A stretch of 64,000 nucleotides of DNA. It comes from Burhinus oedicnemus (Eukaryota; Chordata; Aves; Charadriiformes; Burhinidae). This document shows positions 22,386-36,760 of the stretch, one piece after another. Under the pieces are notes generated by a model, which worked only from the letters and a program-made list of their open reading frames with translations, ran no database searches and was not told the DNA's origin. Where the stretch lies: positions 97,397 through 161,396 of the forward strand of contig VFFE01007653.1 in the NCBI GenBank assembly GCA_008921705.1. Direction: 5' to 3'. The position numbers were made by a program, and so were the translations under genes. The stretch's first letter is position 1; every line of letters begins with the position of its first letter.

Positions 22386-25300
22386 GGTGTTTGACAAAGG
22401 TTTTTAAACCTTGTTTTAAAGATATTTGAGGGTTTTTTAAAATCTCAAATAATTAGAAGAACAAGGGAAATCAAAATTTGACATCATCACCTAATAACAA
22501 GATTTTTGATAGGATTGAAGTGGAATAATGAAGTAAATTTTCTGAATGGTGTGACTGGGATAACGCTATTAAACGAGGACTGATGTTTCAGGCTGATTAT
22601 AATTGGAACCATTAGTTCTTCTTCTTTCTTCATCCCTGCCAGTCTTCACCATTAAATATTCGGGAAAGTATGCTTCTTTGGCCTGTGACAGAGGTAGGCC
22701 TCAAACTGTTTTTGTTGAATTTTTTAAAGAGTCACAAGCTACAGTATGCAATAAAGAGCTATGTAGTGTTGTGCTCCATTGCAACTCTTACGGCTTCCTG
22801 TGAGTCCTCTTGAAGTGTGAAACTATCTCAGCTGGTATTTACTTAGCAGCAAAAGCACCTGAGGAAATGAAACCAGGGTCTAGCAGAACTGAGAATTATA
22901 GGAGCATTGTCCTTTGAGTGGCAGATTCCATCAGGGGAGAAATTAATTTTAAGTTTATACACAGGGTGTCCTTGTGAATAAATTCTCAGTATTTTCTAAA
23001 TATGTATAAATGTATCTTAAAGATTTTTGGCTACAGGTAACAATGTTGATCCTGGTTGTGGTTTACTGGGGGGTTTTGCCATTTTATTCTTGTCTGCTTC
23101 AAGAAAGAAAGGCAGAGTTTTCCCCTTTACTCCAGGGTCCAGCTGAGACTCCCTTTCACTAACTAAGATTGATGCTTTGGGTAGAGATATGCCAGAGAGA
23201 GAGAAGAGCATATTTGCTTTTTTATGTTAGTGACATATTTCTGAAAAATACAGGAGCCTTTTTCTTCAGTGAAACTTGTTTGAGAAGGATGTTCTGGTTT
23301 GTGAGGTTATTTGGTGCTAACCATTGCAACAAAAATGAGACAGTTTGTAAGAAAACATCATAACATTTAAATGAGTCAAACTCAGGTCTCAGTGGGGATT
23401 GTGGGTACCCCTCTTGAGAGTGTCATCAAAACTGTCAAATGTAGGGTTTGCTGCCTGGAAGGTAGAAGGCTCAAAGTCCTGCAGGTCCTGATAAATACAT
23501 TGAATGGGGTTGAGTGAGGTCATCTGCTGAAGCAAAAGTGTTTGCCAAGAACTGTGGTACTCTGGGAATTCTGTGTGTTTCTTCATCTATGCATGATTTG
23601 TTCACTTGATATGAAGACGCATTCAAAGTCACTCAAGTGCTCTAAGGAATAATTGTTTTTCCACTACTGCCTTCTACTTAAAATGCACTGCGGAGAAAAA
23701 GCACTCAAAGAGTTGTCATGATAGAATCATCCCTAATTTCTCCTTCTTTACAAGGACTGCCTAGGTATTTAGCCCTATGTTTTGATGTTACTGTACATCT
23801 AACTCATTTTTTGATAGAACATGTCTGAAATTCGTCCTTGGTAAATTTCCTAATTTCATGCTGGAACCTGGCCTTGAAGGCAGCATTCATCCCACAGGCT
23901 GAAGAGTGGGGTGAAAGCTAGACAAGGCGTATGATATGTTACCAGTGGGTGAAGAGCTAATGCTGCAAGATGGAAAATGTAATAAATGTATTCTGTAGTG
24001 TGGTCAACTCCACAGCTTTTTGTGATAGCCATGTGCTAGGCAGTGTTTGGAAATCCTGTATTGCAGAGATAAAAAGTAATTGACTGTGCATGGTGGAAAT
24101 GTGATTATAAAGAGGTGATTCTTCTGTTGACTGAGAACTGAACATGGTTTTCTGATTTTTGTAAAACACAGCTAAAATGGTAAAAGGTCCAGAAAGGAAA
24201 GCAATAGTCTATTTCTGAGAAGATAATGGGATTACTGTGAGTACATACAGCAGCACTGTATGTTGTACATATGTTGTAAACATGCTACAGGTATGTGCAT
24301 GGGAGCTTCTGATGCTGTCTCTAAAGATTGTGTACAAGTAATTGTGGTAAATAGCTGAAGCTGAGAACTTCGAGGTAGCACTGCAGAGATCCACAAGGAT
24401 GTGTCAGTCATTGCCTAAATAAATCTTGCGAGTTACAGTGTAAATCTGATAGTAGAGAATATCCAATACAATACATTCAAACTTGATGAGAGCATTTGTG
24501 AAGATGAAAGACATAGCATAAAGAAATCTAGAGATGCTTAGCCTGTAAGCAGAAGTTAATAATACAGGAAAAACTTTCAGAAAACCATCAGTAAGCAAGA
24601 AACTGAATATGACTTTCCAGAATGCAGAAACAACCCTGCAAATGCAATTCAGACTTTAAGCAGCATGCCTAGAGGTATGGTATGATGAAGCTGAGTGGAA
24701 ATAAAAAAAATCCTTTATTTGTTTGCTTACTTGTGGAGGTTTTTTTCCTTTTTTTGACCAATTTAGTATAAGAAAATTAGAGGAAGCAGAGACTGAAAAT
24801 AAAAATACTCTCAAGCTAATTGCAAGCTAGAAATCAAAGATGACTCATAAGATAATGGAGGTAATTCAGTTGCCAGTTTCAACACTTTTAAAGAAGGGAT
24901 GACATTTGCACTAAAACATAGCTGTGGATTTTGTTGACTAAAATGAGGATGAGGAGCTTTGAGCAGTGGGAACTTGTGAGTTACTATGTACAATTTGTGT
25001 TCTCTGACTTTGCATTTCTTAGTTTAGCTACACTTTGTCCTGGAAATTTTATTATGAGTGAGGATGTCTGCCAAGATGGTGCCATGTAGGGTTAAACAAG
25101 AGAGCCTGGTAAATAAAGCTGCTTAGGGAGAAGGGTTTGTGTTCACTAATGTTTCATGTCGATTTACTTTCTCAGCTGGGGAAGTTTTCTAAACTTGGCT
25201 TTAGCTAATTACTGAAGGATGACTTCAAGTGCCTGAATATGGGCACCCACATAAGAGAATTCTAGGGCACCTTAAGGTATCTGAAAATTAAAATTATGTA

Positions 25301-28300
25301 AGGAATTTATCTTCCTATTTCTTTTGAAAAACCCCTTAGTTGCCTATTTACACAGTTAGGTGCCTAGCTAAATTTTAAATGTGTTTTTATTATGACAGAC
25401 ATAATGGCTATATATGTTGGGGAAAGACATGCAAGAAGCTAGATAGGAAAGGTGCACTTAAATTGAAGATATTTATCTTCCTGACAGTTCAAGGTTTTTG
25501 TTATGCATCTTTCACAGGAAAATCCCTGAAATGTATTAATAATGCATCTTCAAGTGTGTCTGGCTTAGCTGGCATTGCTCACTGACTTTTTAGTATAACA
25601 GACATGAATAAGAATCAATCAAGTAAACTTGGCAATCTGCAGAGAAAATTTGAAAAATATTCATTTACTTTCATGTGGTATCCTGCACATTCATCAGCCA
25701 TATATTAAACCAGAGTGCAAATATCAATAACAAATTAATTTCTAACATGTGGCTGGCAAAATTACACTTACTCTTATGCTGTGCCTCACAGTAACTTAAA
25801 TTGTTATTTTTCAGGGAATATGCTCAGGCTGGTTATAACCAAGTATGACCAATTGCACAAATTGATAGAATGTATCTTCCAGCCAACAAAGCATAATCTT
25901 ATATTGTCAGTAGAAAATTAAAAACGAAACAGCTATTAAGAAGAAAAATAACATGAAAAAAATTTAATTAAAGAAAAATTAAATCTTTCTGAACAGAAGA
26001 GATCTATATTTATGACAAATACAACAAAAATGAGACTGTTCACTTATAAGGTTTGCTTCATTTAAGGTTGCCTTGTGACTTGGAAGCAACTAATCTTCTT
26101 TAAGTGTCCTGTCCATTTTTGTATTTTATTAATCCTAAGTTAACAAGCCAACTTGAGGTACATCATGGTCAAATTATTTGCCTGAGTTAGTAAAATAACT
26201 CAAATTTATATAATAATCACTGATTGTATATTTTAGGCTTCTTGAGGTTGTTTAGCAAAACAGTATTTGAGACCCTTTGTATTTTTGTATGGATGTCTGA
26301 GGTCAGTACACAGGAAAATAAGCAAGCGCACCAAATGGCATCAGAGTTAAGGCTGGTTTCTCTCCCTTCTATACCACGAGTGCAGGTCTCCCCTTTGCTC
26401 CCAGGTATAGTTGGGCATGCAACTGGTAGTGCAGCCAAAAGGTTCCCTTCTGCTCTAGGGTAATGTGACAACACCCAAAGTAGAGTGGAGTAAAGGAAAT
26501 GATTGGTTATATTGAAACACAGTGGTAGAGATAAACCTGTGATATAACTCAATGCTCATAGGAGCACAACAGTTTTAAATGATAAAGTAATAAGAGCAAA
26601 TGCAATCTTCTGGTGCAACGTAGAAATGCAGAAAAGTAGAAATCTGCATTTCTAATATTAGATACTAGCAAGTTTTCTTTTTCGTGTCATCATTGTTTGT
26701 GTCAGTAGTGTCCTTTATTCACTGTAAAATGGGTCAGGGAAAGATTTCAGATGTTTTGTCAGTCTGATATTATAAATATGTTCATTTGCTTTTACTACTT
26801 CTCCTAAGAGTAGTTTTGATCCTTATGTCTTAAAATACGTCATGGTTAGGGATTTTGTACTTTTCTGTCTGGAAAGTCCAGTGCAGACTGTACATGGCAT
26901 TTGCAGACATCTGATAAGCATCAAGGGAGATGCAGGATAGAAGACTGCTTTATTTAGAAGCTGTACATAAAAGGAAATCCCCTAAGAAAGTTGCTCAGTT
27001 GGAACAAGATTTGTAAAGGGAAACATGTTAGATCATTTTAAAAAAGCACAAACCCTGACAGTATACACGTGTACACACAGACATAGAAGCATAATTTTTA
27101 ATTATGATCTCTCATGTTGTCCATTTAAGAACTTGTATAAACTCATTTTTTGCTTTAATTGGTAATTTTCGTAACCTAACATTTAGTAGTCACACTTATA
27201 ACTATAGTTGTGGACACCTTTGATATCGATATAACCTGATCCAATGTTGGTGGGTAAAAACAGGTTTCTGGTTTGATTTGAACTGATTTATGTGAAGTGG
27301 CATGGCCCATGTATATGTGTGGGAATGTAATAATGAAAGTTCCTGTTTATATGTCGTCGCGGTTTGGGGTTTTTTCTGGCTTTCAAGTCCAGTATTTTCT
27401 CAGCCTGGAATGGCCATAGTGCAGAATCCTGCAGTGGAAGGTGCAGGCACCAAATTTGGCTTTCCAAAGGGGATGAGGAAAAGTTTTTTTGCTGTCCTTC
27501 TCAATGCAGAATTGCAGTTTGGTTTTGTTAGTCAGCTTCCAAGGCTTTTGTTCCACTGGGTGAATTTTGGCTGTATTGTTTGACCCCTCTGCATGAGCTG
27601 ATTTGTTCTTGCCCTGTTAGGCAGAGTTCAGGCAGAACTGCGGTCCCTTTCTCAGAACTTCATTATCCATCTCTCTGGAAGGTTATGAGATTCATGAAGA
27701 TGGTCATGACATTCTTCCATCCACCCCCACAGCGTCTACTGGGTAGTAAGGACCTGTGAAGTTTGACAAATGATATAAATATATATCTTAAAGCAAAGCA
27801 GCTGTTCGGCTTCCTCCTTCCCCCTCACTGTGCAGCTCTGGGAGTGCAGCATTCCCATTGCTATATTCCCACATATCAGTTTTCAGTATCGTCCTGACCT
27901 GCAGTCCTCTCTTCTAACGGTTGTTTTTTACTGTTTATTTCTCTTTTCTGGGGAAGAACATCAGATGATGCCTTTTTTCAGAACAAGCAAGAAGCGCAGT
28001 TGCCTTCCTTTTCCATGATAAAAGCAGGCATGTGGTGGACACAGAAAGCAAGCTGTAGTTCTCCAAAGCATATTCATGTGATTAATGTATTCCAGGACAG
28101 CAGGAGACAAGCTGACCCTACATCCAGAGCCTCTGAGACGCTGTAGCGCATTAGCACGCTCCTGTTGGCCAGTGTCAGTTGGATTTTACTAGCTTAGGCA
28201 CTGTCCTGCAAGGACTTGCAGCTACCTGTTGTCAAAGCTGCTGGCACAGCCCCTGCCATGGGGAGCACAGGACAAGTTAACATAGGGCGATTTGTACCTC

Positions 28301-31300
28301 CTCGTGGTATACAGATGTGCATCATTCCTCCAGAGTCTTACTTAGGAAAAAAGTAATTATATAGACACACTGGTTGTGAGAAAGCATTCAGAAACAAGGG
28401 CTGTGTAACCAGCACAGAGATATTTACATCAGTCTATAAGGAATATGTAGTAGGATATTGTGAACTGCTTGGCCTTAAATACTGAATGTCTCCCAAACAG
28501 TCTAGTGATTTGAGCACGTATTCCTCATTTCCCATTTCCCCAGTCCACGTTGCCATTCTTTTTATCCTTTCAAGGACAAATTATAGGAAGCAAGCAACAT
28601 ACAGTTCATCCTCATGTGTTTATAAAGCAAGTGCTCTTTGCTTCAGAACTTACAGGGAATGCATAGCAATAGGCAGTCATCTACATAGTCCAGCATGGCT
28701 TTGTTTTCTGCTGCTATAATCAGCATATTTACTATTAAGCCTATTTGGGGTATCACTTTGTAACACTGTGTACACAAGCTCAGTTTGACTACAGGATCTG
28801 GGCAACACAGTGAATCATTTCTTTGCCACATCTGGTCTCAGTTTCCTCCGTATGCTTGAGGGTTCCTGGGGATTTGGCTCCCTGGTTTTTTTTGCAAGTT
28901 CTCTCTACCAAGGTTTTCCCTGGCTGCTCCTTTGGCTCCTTCTTGAGTGCTAGCTTCCTTTCAGCTTTGCTGGGAGTCAGAGCTCCTGCTTCCTAAGAAT
29001 CATGTGCCTCTGTACCATCCTGAGTTTCTTAGTACTTTAGCCTCTAAAAGCCAATTTTGCTAGCTGGATTCTTTATTTTCCTATTGGGAATTTTCCATTC
29101 CTCTGACCCTGCTTCTTTTCTTCCTATCAACAAAATAAGGCAGAACAGGTTTCACCAAGATTAGACTTATATTTTACTTTAGGCCAAAACTGTTTGTGTG
29201 CTAAAAGTCGTTAACAATTGCCTTATTAGGAGTAGATATGCATAGGCTAGCATCCTTGTCTCCTAAATTCCAGGAATGTTTCTAGGAAAGTACAGTCTTG
29301 AGAACAAATAGGTAGCAACTACTGAGAATTCTTATATGAAGTCATCACTTTTTCATGGACTCAGTTCACTTACTTCCATGCTTTTTGCATCTATTAACAT
29401 TTAAGGAGTTAAATTCAAGTAAACCAGCATTCTCCAGAAACATTAAATATCACAAAAGTGAGCCACTGTAAAAAAATCTAAGAGAAAGTAAAACAGCTGT
29501 CTTATATACGCGTAAGTAAGCTGCGCGGCAACACATATGAGCCAGCAACTCATATGAGCCAGAGTTGTTTTAGGTGTTCTAGGTAAGGATTTCGTTTCTG
29601 TCTGCAGTCTGACCTGTGGCTATGCCTAGGTGGCTTTGGTAATGAATGTGAGTGAGTAGCAGTGCTAAGGACCCTTCCTTCTACTTTCTGCCATTGCTTG
29701 CTAAAGCAACATTAGATGTCTGTTTCTTTTCCACTCTCTAGAGAGCAAGGGGAGATCTGTAATGCTTGGTGTGCTGGTATGGGCATAATATTTGCAGCTT
29801 CCCTCCGCAGTGTATTTTGGCAACATAAGGACTTGAACTGGGTGGGATCTTGGTTTGTATCTGGAAATCCACAGTTAGGAAAAAAATCATATCTGTCCCA
29901 AAATCTAATGAAAACAATTCATTTCAGTGTTCTCAGTGAAAAAAACTTTGGAAACTCATTTCAATTGACATGAGTTGTTTTGTTTCCATTTTGATGGTAA
30001 TTCTGTGTTCTCTAAAACTAAAACATGAAGAGTTCTGTTGAAATGGCAGATAGAAATGTTCCGTTTTTAAAAAGGTCGAAGGAATTCTTCAACTGTATCA
30101 AAATGTTTTTTATTTCTGTAAGTGCCTTTTTGAAGCAAACTTACTTTGAAACGAATAGATTTCCACATAGCCATTTTTCCTTGATGAAATACCTCATTCA
30201 AAATTTTTTAACTGCCTGTAGCTAGTATCTGGAGAAATGCCCCAGTAGTAGCTCATACTTCTTGGGCCTCTGGATGAAAGCTCTTTTCAGCTCTCATCTC
30301 CTCCTCCTCAAGTTTGCACTCCTGGTTCTTTCCATGATGAGAATAAAAACATTTTTCTCTTCAGGTTCAGATTTTGATACAGTTGTATGATGTGTTGCCA
30401 ACAGTTTCATCCATTTTGGGCAGAAGCCTACAAGGACCCCCGGTGGGGTGTCCTCTGCACAAAGGAGCCAAGTGGCTGTGTCAGACAAACACAACCACAG
30501 GCCATGTGGACAACCAAGAAATTTTCTGTACAGCTGCAAACACAGCCAGAAGTTGAGAAACAAGGTTAGCAGGGGTCTTATGGCATTTTGATGAAGTGCA
30601 GAAGAAAAGGCAAGAATGACTGTTAAGCCTGCTGCCAAAGCAGAAAAAAGGCTTAACCCCACATACAAGAGAAAAGGGTGGAGTTCATTTGTAAATGGGT
30701 TGCCCACAGCAAGGGTTTGCTGTGAAATTCGCTGTCTGAGCTGAGGATTTGAGACTTATTCTGCAGAAGCAAGGAAACTGAGGCATGACACCATCCAATT
30801 GGGAAAAGTGCTGTGATTCTTGACATCGAAGTCTATTGGTAGAAGTACACAGCAGGAAAAATGGGGAAAAAAGAACAGTAACAATGGAACTGAGAGTAGA
30901 TATATGAAGACTCTGGGAAAAATAAAAAGACCTTTAGACAGGATGTTTTCTAATAGTCATGATATTAAGAGGTCACGACACTCTAGAAGAAACGTAGTGA
31001 TCTTACCATAATATTGCTGGGCTGGAATGCCAGGCCTGCAGGTCTCTCACTCCCTTATTTCCGAGTGATTGATTCTAATTCTTTTGATCAGCTGGAGTAT
31101 CTCTAGTAGATGATTCAATTTGCCATAGTATAATGGTAGAAATAATAAGTGTATCTATAAATATTTCTCATATTTAATTGAATTTGGAAATTATGGACAT
31201 GGCTCTTTAGAACTTTAAATTGGTAGTTTTAAAGTGTAGCTGCAGATGTAACCCTAAATGTCTGGTTTGAAATTGCTTCATTATAGAACTGAAAGGAACA

Positions 31301-31518
31301 CACAGAGAAACGGCAGATGAAATTAATGCATGTGAACAGTCACCCCCACGCATACTGATTCCCTGTTTTAATTTCACTTTTCCTATGTGCTGATGAGGTA
31401 GTTACTTTGTTTTGATGATCTTTGAAAGCTCATTAAGAACACTCATTAAGCTTCACAATATGCAGTGAAGTACAGCTGCTGCTGTTACATGCGGGGTACA
31501 GTTCAATAACCTTTTCAG
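22386..31518. other. Long unique stretch, no gene seen
   Basis: About 9 kb of AT-rich unique DNA without a recognised repeat family. Includes the 17-bp tandem duplication at 29534-29562. Frames such as 26217-26552 minus and 30294-30707 minus lack domains or splice logic. Confidence 0.5.
29534..29562 (+). repeat. 17-bp tandem duplication (1.7 copies)
   Basis: CATATGAGCCAG occurs at 29534-29545 and again at 29551-29562, separated by CAACT; period 17 bp. Confidence 0.9.
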
Positions 31519-31738
31519 ATGACAACAATTTGGTGGCAATCAAATAGTACCCCAGAGACTGAGTTACCAAAACATGATACAGATAAAAACAAACATAGGG
31601 ATGTTTGGTGTCAGGCTGATGTATTGCCTAGGCTGGCAAGACTATCATATTTTAAGAGGCTGAGAGTTAAACTTTGTCGCAAAGGGACTGGGAACCAAAT
31701 GAAAAGCACTGACACTTCAGTTGTACATGTGCAGATTG
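31519..31738 (+). other. Candidate exon starting with ATG, weak
   Basis: Acceptor AACCTTTTCAG (AG 31517-31518) is followed directly by ATG and 73 open codons (starts MTTIWWQSNS) to CAGATTG|GTTAGT with GT at 31739. The donor is moderate and no domain is recognised. Could be a lncRNA exon or chance. Confidence 0.15.
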
Positions 31739-32467
31739 GTTAGTTTAACATTATTCCCCTTATGGCTGTTTCTTTCCCATTACTTGAGTTCCTTTATGCA
31801 TTTATTCTTTTATCAAGGTCTAAATTTTTTTATTAACTACATTGTTTTCTGTCCCCTCCTTCTCTCTCCTGGGAGGAAATCTTTCAGGGCCTTTTCTAAT
31901 CTCTGCCAGACTTCCGGAATTTCTAGTAATTTGTGCCACACCACTGCTGCCAGCCTCATCAGATCCTTCCTGTGAGACTTGGGGTCTGTTGCATGGGGCG
32001 GAAAATGTCTGCCTTGGGATAAAATGTTGCATTTCAATGTATGACAGCTCATAAAGCACTTGGAAAACAATGGGAGTAGGAGCTCACAAGCCAGCTTCAG
32101 CTCTGCTGAGGGATGAAGCTTGTACAAAATTCTGTTAGAGTGGATTTCCTTGTTCCTGTGTGGAGGAAAAGTGGGCTCATCCCTACATGAGTAATGTAAA
32201 ACTTTCCATAAAATATTAGCTGAGAATTATCATGTGCAACATTTCTTGCCCATAGCAGACCCTTTCCTGATCTCTTAATCTTGTCTCCCAAATCTGTTGC
32301 TAGCGCTTGCTCACGAGGCATCTGTCTCTTTTCCCCGTGATGCTCACTCTGCTGTGGGAAATGCTTTCCTTTTGGCAGCTTCTATCCTTTTTCAGCTCAT
32401 TCTGCAACTAAGATCATTCCTGTCTCTCTCATCCTTTCCCTTCCTTGCTCCCTCCCTCCCTCTGCAG

Positions 32468-32522
32468 AATGTGCCTTACAGCTGTTTGCTTTCTCTATTG
32501 CACATTTGGTTCACTGACTCAG
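32468..32522 (+). other. Candidate first coding exon, weak
   Basis: A long C/T tract (32425-32464) ends in CTCTGCAG. The next bases contain ATG at 32469 and 18 codons reading MCLTAVCFLYCTFGSLTQ, hydrophobic and signal-peptide-like, to donor ACTCAG|GTATCA in phase 0 (GT at 32523). Attractive locally but no second exon could be paired with it. Confidence 0.15.
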
Positions 32523-33019
32523 GTATCAATAAAAAAACTGCCATGGATGAATAGGAGCAAAGCAGAGAAGTGTCAAAATCATCGCTTCTTAAACGCTGCT
32601 TGCTTCACCAAAGCCATCTCATCTGGATGGTGTGATGAGTCTTGGTAAGGTTTTGAAGGGCACATGGAGGTTTGGGCAGTCCAGTTACCAATGAGCAAGT
32701 CAGGAGGCAAAAGCATTGGGAAGTGTCTGTTGTAGCCTAGAGGGACTCCAAGGGAGATTGCTCAGTTACTGCCCTGGGGCTGGGCAAGGAGCCCACTCTG
32801 TTTTCAACCCTGTGTCATCAGAACAGGGAATTGAGTGAAATGGAGCCTTAAACAGGAACCTGGATGAGTCCTACTCAGTGTCAGCTGGGCACATGGTTTG
32901 CTGAGACTCTTCGAGCTAAACTATGAGAAATCTCCCTTTCTGCCAGTCATGAACAGAAGCCTAAAACATCAGGTTTTATCTCTGATTTAGCCTTGTGGAT
33001 CAGCTATTCTGTTAACTGG
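32523..33019. other. Unique DNA, no gene seen
   Basis: No repeat or convincing frame recognised. A donor-like TCTTG|GTAAGG at 32643 closes one of the frames opened at 32468. Confidence 0.5.
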
Positions 33020-33075
33020 GTTGGGTATATCTCATGGAGTTGTTGTGAGGCTAGATTTAGCTTTGAGCCAGCATC
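33020..33075 (+). repeat. Ancient MIR-like fragment
   Basis: TATATCTCATGGAGTTGTTGTGAGGCTAGATTTAGCTTTGAG matches the conserved 'tacctcatagggttgttgtgaggattaaat...gctttga' region of MIR-type SINEs. Only about 55 bp is convincing. Confidence 0.4.
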
Positions 33076-35439
33076 GCTCAGAGCCTGAGGGCGAGTGAGT
33101 CACCCAAGGAAGAGGAGAGCTGTGGCAGAGCTGGGCTTGAGCAGGGTAGGAAGAGATCATCACAGGAGATCTGTATCTGAAGGGAGGAAATGGTTTCCTT
33201 AGCCTTAACCAGAAGACTAGCCAGACTAGTGGCATGATGCTACAAACATTATTTTGATAATTATCAGACATTGTCCAAGGGTACGGTGAATAAAAGGTTG
33301 CTGTATTGTTGTGAATCAATGAATTAGAAAAAATAATTATTTTGATTTCTTTGCAAGCATAATATTGATATTTAGTCACTGCTAACTGGTTCCTTTTTCA
33401 ATTTTGACTAATAGGTATTTAATTTTTTAAAAATTGTAGTCAGTCCCAGTTACAGTGAAACTAACTTTACTTAATTTCAAAAGAAATTTAAAATTTTGGG
33501 TAGTCAGCATGGCTTTTGAGGGGAATGAGAGCTCATCGGAGTAACTTAACTTAAATTAGAAGTGCAACTGGGAAAATGAAGGCTTTCCACCTTACAGAGA
33601 ATTCCAGTATTCAACATGTTTGTTATTTGGGAATACTCTGTTTCAGCTTCAGAACAATCCAAGTCTTTAGTATTGCATCAATTCCATATTAAACCAGATT
33701 TTTCTGGCTGTTTGAGTTATTGTTTGGGTTTCCAGTTATCAGATTGCATCTTTACATGACCTCTACCTTGAGATGGCCATTCCTTAATATAGCATGTCAG
33801 TGTCAAAGAGGATTACGTTGCACCAGGAAGATACCATCCAGCAGAGAAGACTGATTCATCCCAGATAGGCTAATCCAGCACAATGAAGTATAACTTCAGT
33901 AAGCAATTCAGATGCCTGAATCTCATTGAAATGCCTGTGGTAGACATTTCCCTGTATCCTGTCTCAGTTTTGGTGGGAGAGTGTCTGAGAAAGATGTAGA
34001 ACACTTAGCAAGCATAGACAGCGCCTCCCCATAATATTCTCCTAACTTCCATTGCACTCCAGGATGTCCCTATGCTGAAACAGGTGTGGGATTTCCTGAA
34101 CTGGGTGTGGTTTCCATATGAGTAGAAGTCATACAGGTCAATTATTTATGTGAAAGAACACTTGGTATTAGTTTTGTCTTATCCGCCTCCTTCACTGCAA
34201 CCACATCTTCTGCAGGCAATGGATGAGAAACTCAGTTTAATATTGAACTGTTTTAAAGAGAAAAAATTTGCCTCTTTCCTATTGTTCAAAATATGCTGCG
34301 TTAGTTCAAATCAACTAGAACTAAATAGTTATTTTCAGCTTTTTTTTCTCCTTTTTTTTTTTTTTAATAAAATTGAATTTTGTGCTGGGTGGGAATAGAA
34401 AGTTTGGTTCTGCAAAAACTGCATATTCTGAAAGAAAATCTCCCCTAAAGAAAATCTTTAGCTCTCTCCCATCCTGCTCTTGGAAACACATTCAAAAAAA
34501 GAGATAGTAGTGATTTTTCAATAACCAATGCTGAGCTTCAAATAATAAATCAATAATCCTTTAGCAAGATTGAAGTAATTTTGTTCTTTGTTAGGCTGGT
34601 TTGTCACAAATTGTTAGGAAGATTTATTTCCCTTTGGGACCATGACACTGCTGCCATGACAACAGTTAGTCACAAAGCCAGATTCATCCCATGATATGTA
34701 AAATTATGGAAACTGTCTAGGACGTTGCTAAGTATTATATCTTTTTTCCTTTTGTTAGTAATTTAACTTGGTGGGTCGATAATGATAACACAGTTTGGAA
34801 GCTTTCAGGTGTCTATTTTTGAAACTTTCTGTCCTATATGGAGGCTTTCTTGCAGAAAGGTCCAAATGTGTTTTGCACATATAAGCCCTTGGTAACATGC
34901 AACAGCATTTGCAGAGGTCCAGGTAATTCAATGAGACTGGTTTATGTACGTGACCTTAATTTCTATATTTTATGATTCAAAGTCATCTACTTTTACATTT
35001 TGGGCAGAAAGGAAATGCTAGCACAGTTCATTCACTACTGTATGCTTGTTCTCAGACTATGTGACAAATAGAGTTTATTTCCTCAGCATTACAAGGGACT
35101 TCCAGCAGTAGAGAAGTTTGTTTTGAGCTCAGGAACATGAAAACAGTTCTCAACCAAATTTTCTTTTTGTAGGAGAAATATTGCAAGTTCCAGTGCAGGC
35201 CTAATATCAGCTTGATAAGCAATGGTGGTTTTCTCATCCCTTGCCATCAGATGTGTAATTTGTCAATGCAGAATTTGCATGATTCCCTTGCACTTCCTCA
35301 GTTCTCATTTCCCATTTGATAAAACTTTTCAAAAAGGATGAGTAAGAGTTGGCATTGTTGGCACTTTTTCTTAAGTAGTTTTAAAAATAAAACTAAGGAA
35401 AAAATTCCCTTCCCATTTCCAAAGTCTTTTATACAGATT
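33076..35439. other. Unique DNA, no gene seen
   Basis: AT-rich, with a T tract at 34341-34365. No gene supported. Confidence 0.5.
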
Positions 35440-35515
35440 AACTGAACCTTCCAGTGACTTGCGCAGGGTCAACAAGTTGCGGCAACTGGATCACAGATTT
35501 TATACTCTCCAGTTT
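35440..35515 (+). repeat. Ancient MIR/L3-like fragment
   Basis: CCAGTGACTTGCGCAGGGTCAACAAG followed by GGCAACTGGATCACAGATTTTATACTCTCCAG parallels 'agtgacttgcccaaggtcacacag...gcagagctggg...gaacccagat..tcctgactcccag' of amniote ancient repeats. Confidence 0.4.
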
Positions 35516-36760
35516 CCACATATTGTTTGTCACAGCGATATGGAGAATCTTTTACTTTCTCCTTCCTCCACTCTGTATCAGACTGTTTGGGGTCTGAGCA
35601 GGTAGCCACGTGTAGGTTTGGGAGTGGTTATTTAGCTGGTGGTAACACATGTTCCTGAACATCAGCTCTTCCTTACTGATGAGGGGAAAGACTGAACCGA
35701 CTGATATTTTTTAAGCAAGGTGGTTTGGCTCATGTGCTATCAGTTAGACCACATCCAAATCAAACTACTATTTATGCTTCCTTGCTGTTCTGCTTAGAAT
35801 CTTTCAATGGTACTTTGACAGTCTGCTGTTTGGACAGCATGCTATACGCCTGGGTTTTTTAACTCCCTCTGGGAGTTTAAATTCCCTGGTGTTTAGATCA
35901 GCCCCATAGCTATTGAATCTACAGTGGCCACTGACTCCTTGTATTCTGCAAGTAGAGTCTGTCACATCCCTTCCTGAAGTGGGACCTTCTGACTCAGTGG
36001 CCGTGAGCGCTGTGCTATACTTAGATACCTCTATGAGGATAGGTGGTCCCACTGAGGTTGTTCTGGTGTGTGGTTTCCAAGAACAGAAGATTGTTAAATC
36101 AAATTTAGACTTTGCATTGAAGAACAGTGATTCATTATAGACATTTTAGATTCATTTTAGACTGGGTAAAGCAGTAACATACATATCTCCCATTCCTCAT
36201 AGCTAGGTAGTTCCTACTCCTGTGTGCCCTTTGGACTTTGAATTGGGATCCTTTCAGATTTTCAGGTCTGCTTTGGTGTGCTGAGCATCTCTAAATCACA
36301 TAATTATTCTTTGACCTCCTCAGTGTCTGAAGTTTCCTCTTTTTATCCTCCTTTTTTTTATCCATTTTTTCTGGTCCCTTCTCTATTTCCTAAATATATA
36401 GACTTCAGCCCTTCCAGGAAACTTTTACTTCTCTCCTCCCTCTGCCCCTTCCTGTCCTTAAAGACAAGGCAGAACAAACCTGGTTTCATAGATTCCAGGT
36501 TTTCTGTTTTTCTGTGTTGTGGCCAACCCAATGGTAGCCATTAGGACTGTCTTTCCATTGTTTCCATCTTGTGGAAATTTGCACTCTCTGGTACTAGGTA
36601 GCAAAACTCTGTATGTCATGCTATTGGCATTCAGTATTGCAACAACATCCTTAAGTCGACTAGATTTAATAAGTTCTGAGATAAATTGCACAAGCATTCT
36701 GGAAGTGGTATAGAAATCAAAAGAAAAATATCCTGGCTTTCGTGTCTGTGCTTAGACCAT
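35516..36760. other. Unique DNA, no gene seen
   Basis: No repeat family recognised. Overlapping frames on both strands at 35804-36140 are not supported by splice signals. Confidence 0.5.

Noticed and set aside
30294..30707. 137-codon minus-strand frame with hydrophobic stretches
   Set aside because: No splice or start context, no family resemblance, and competing frames on the plus strand. Consistent with chance.
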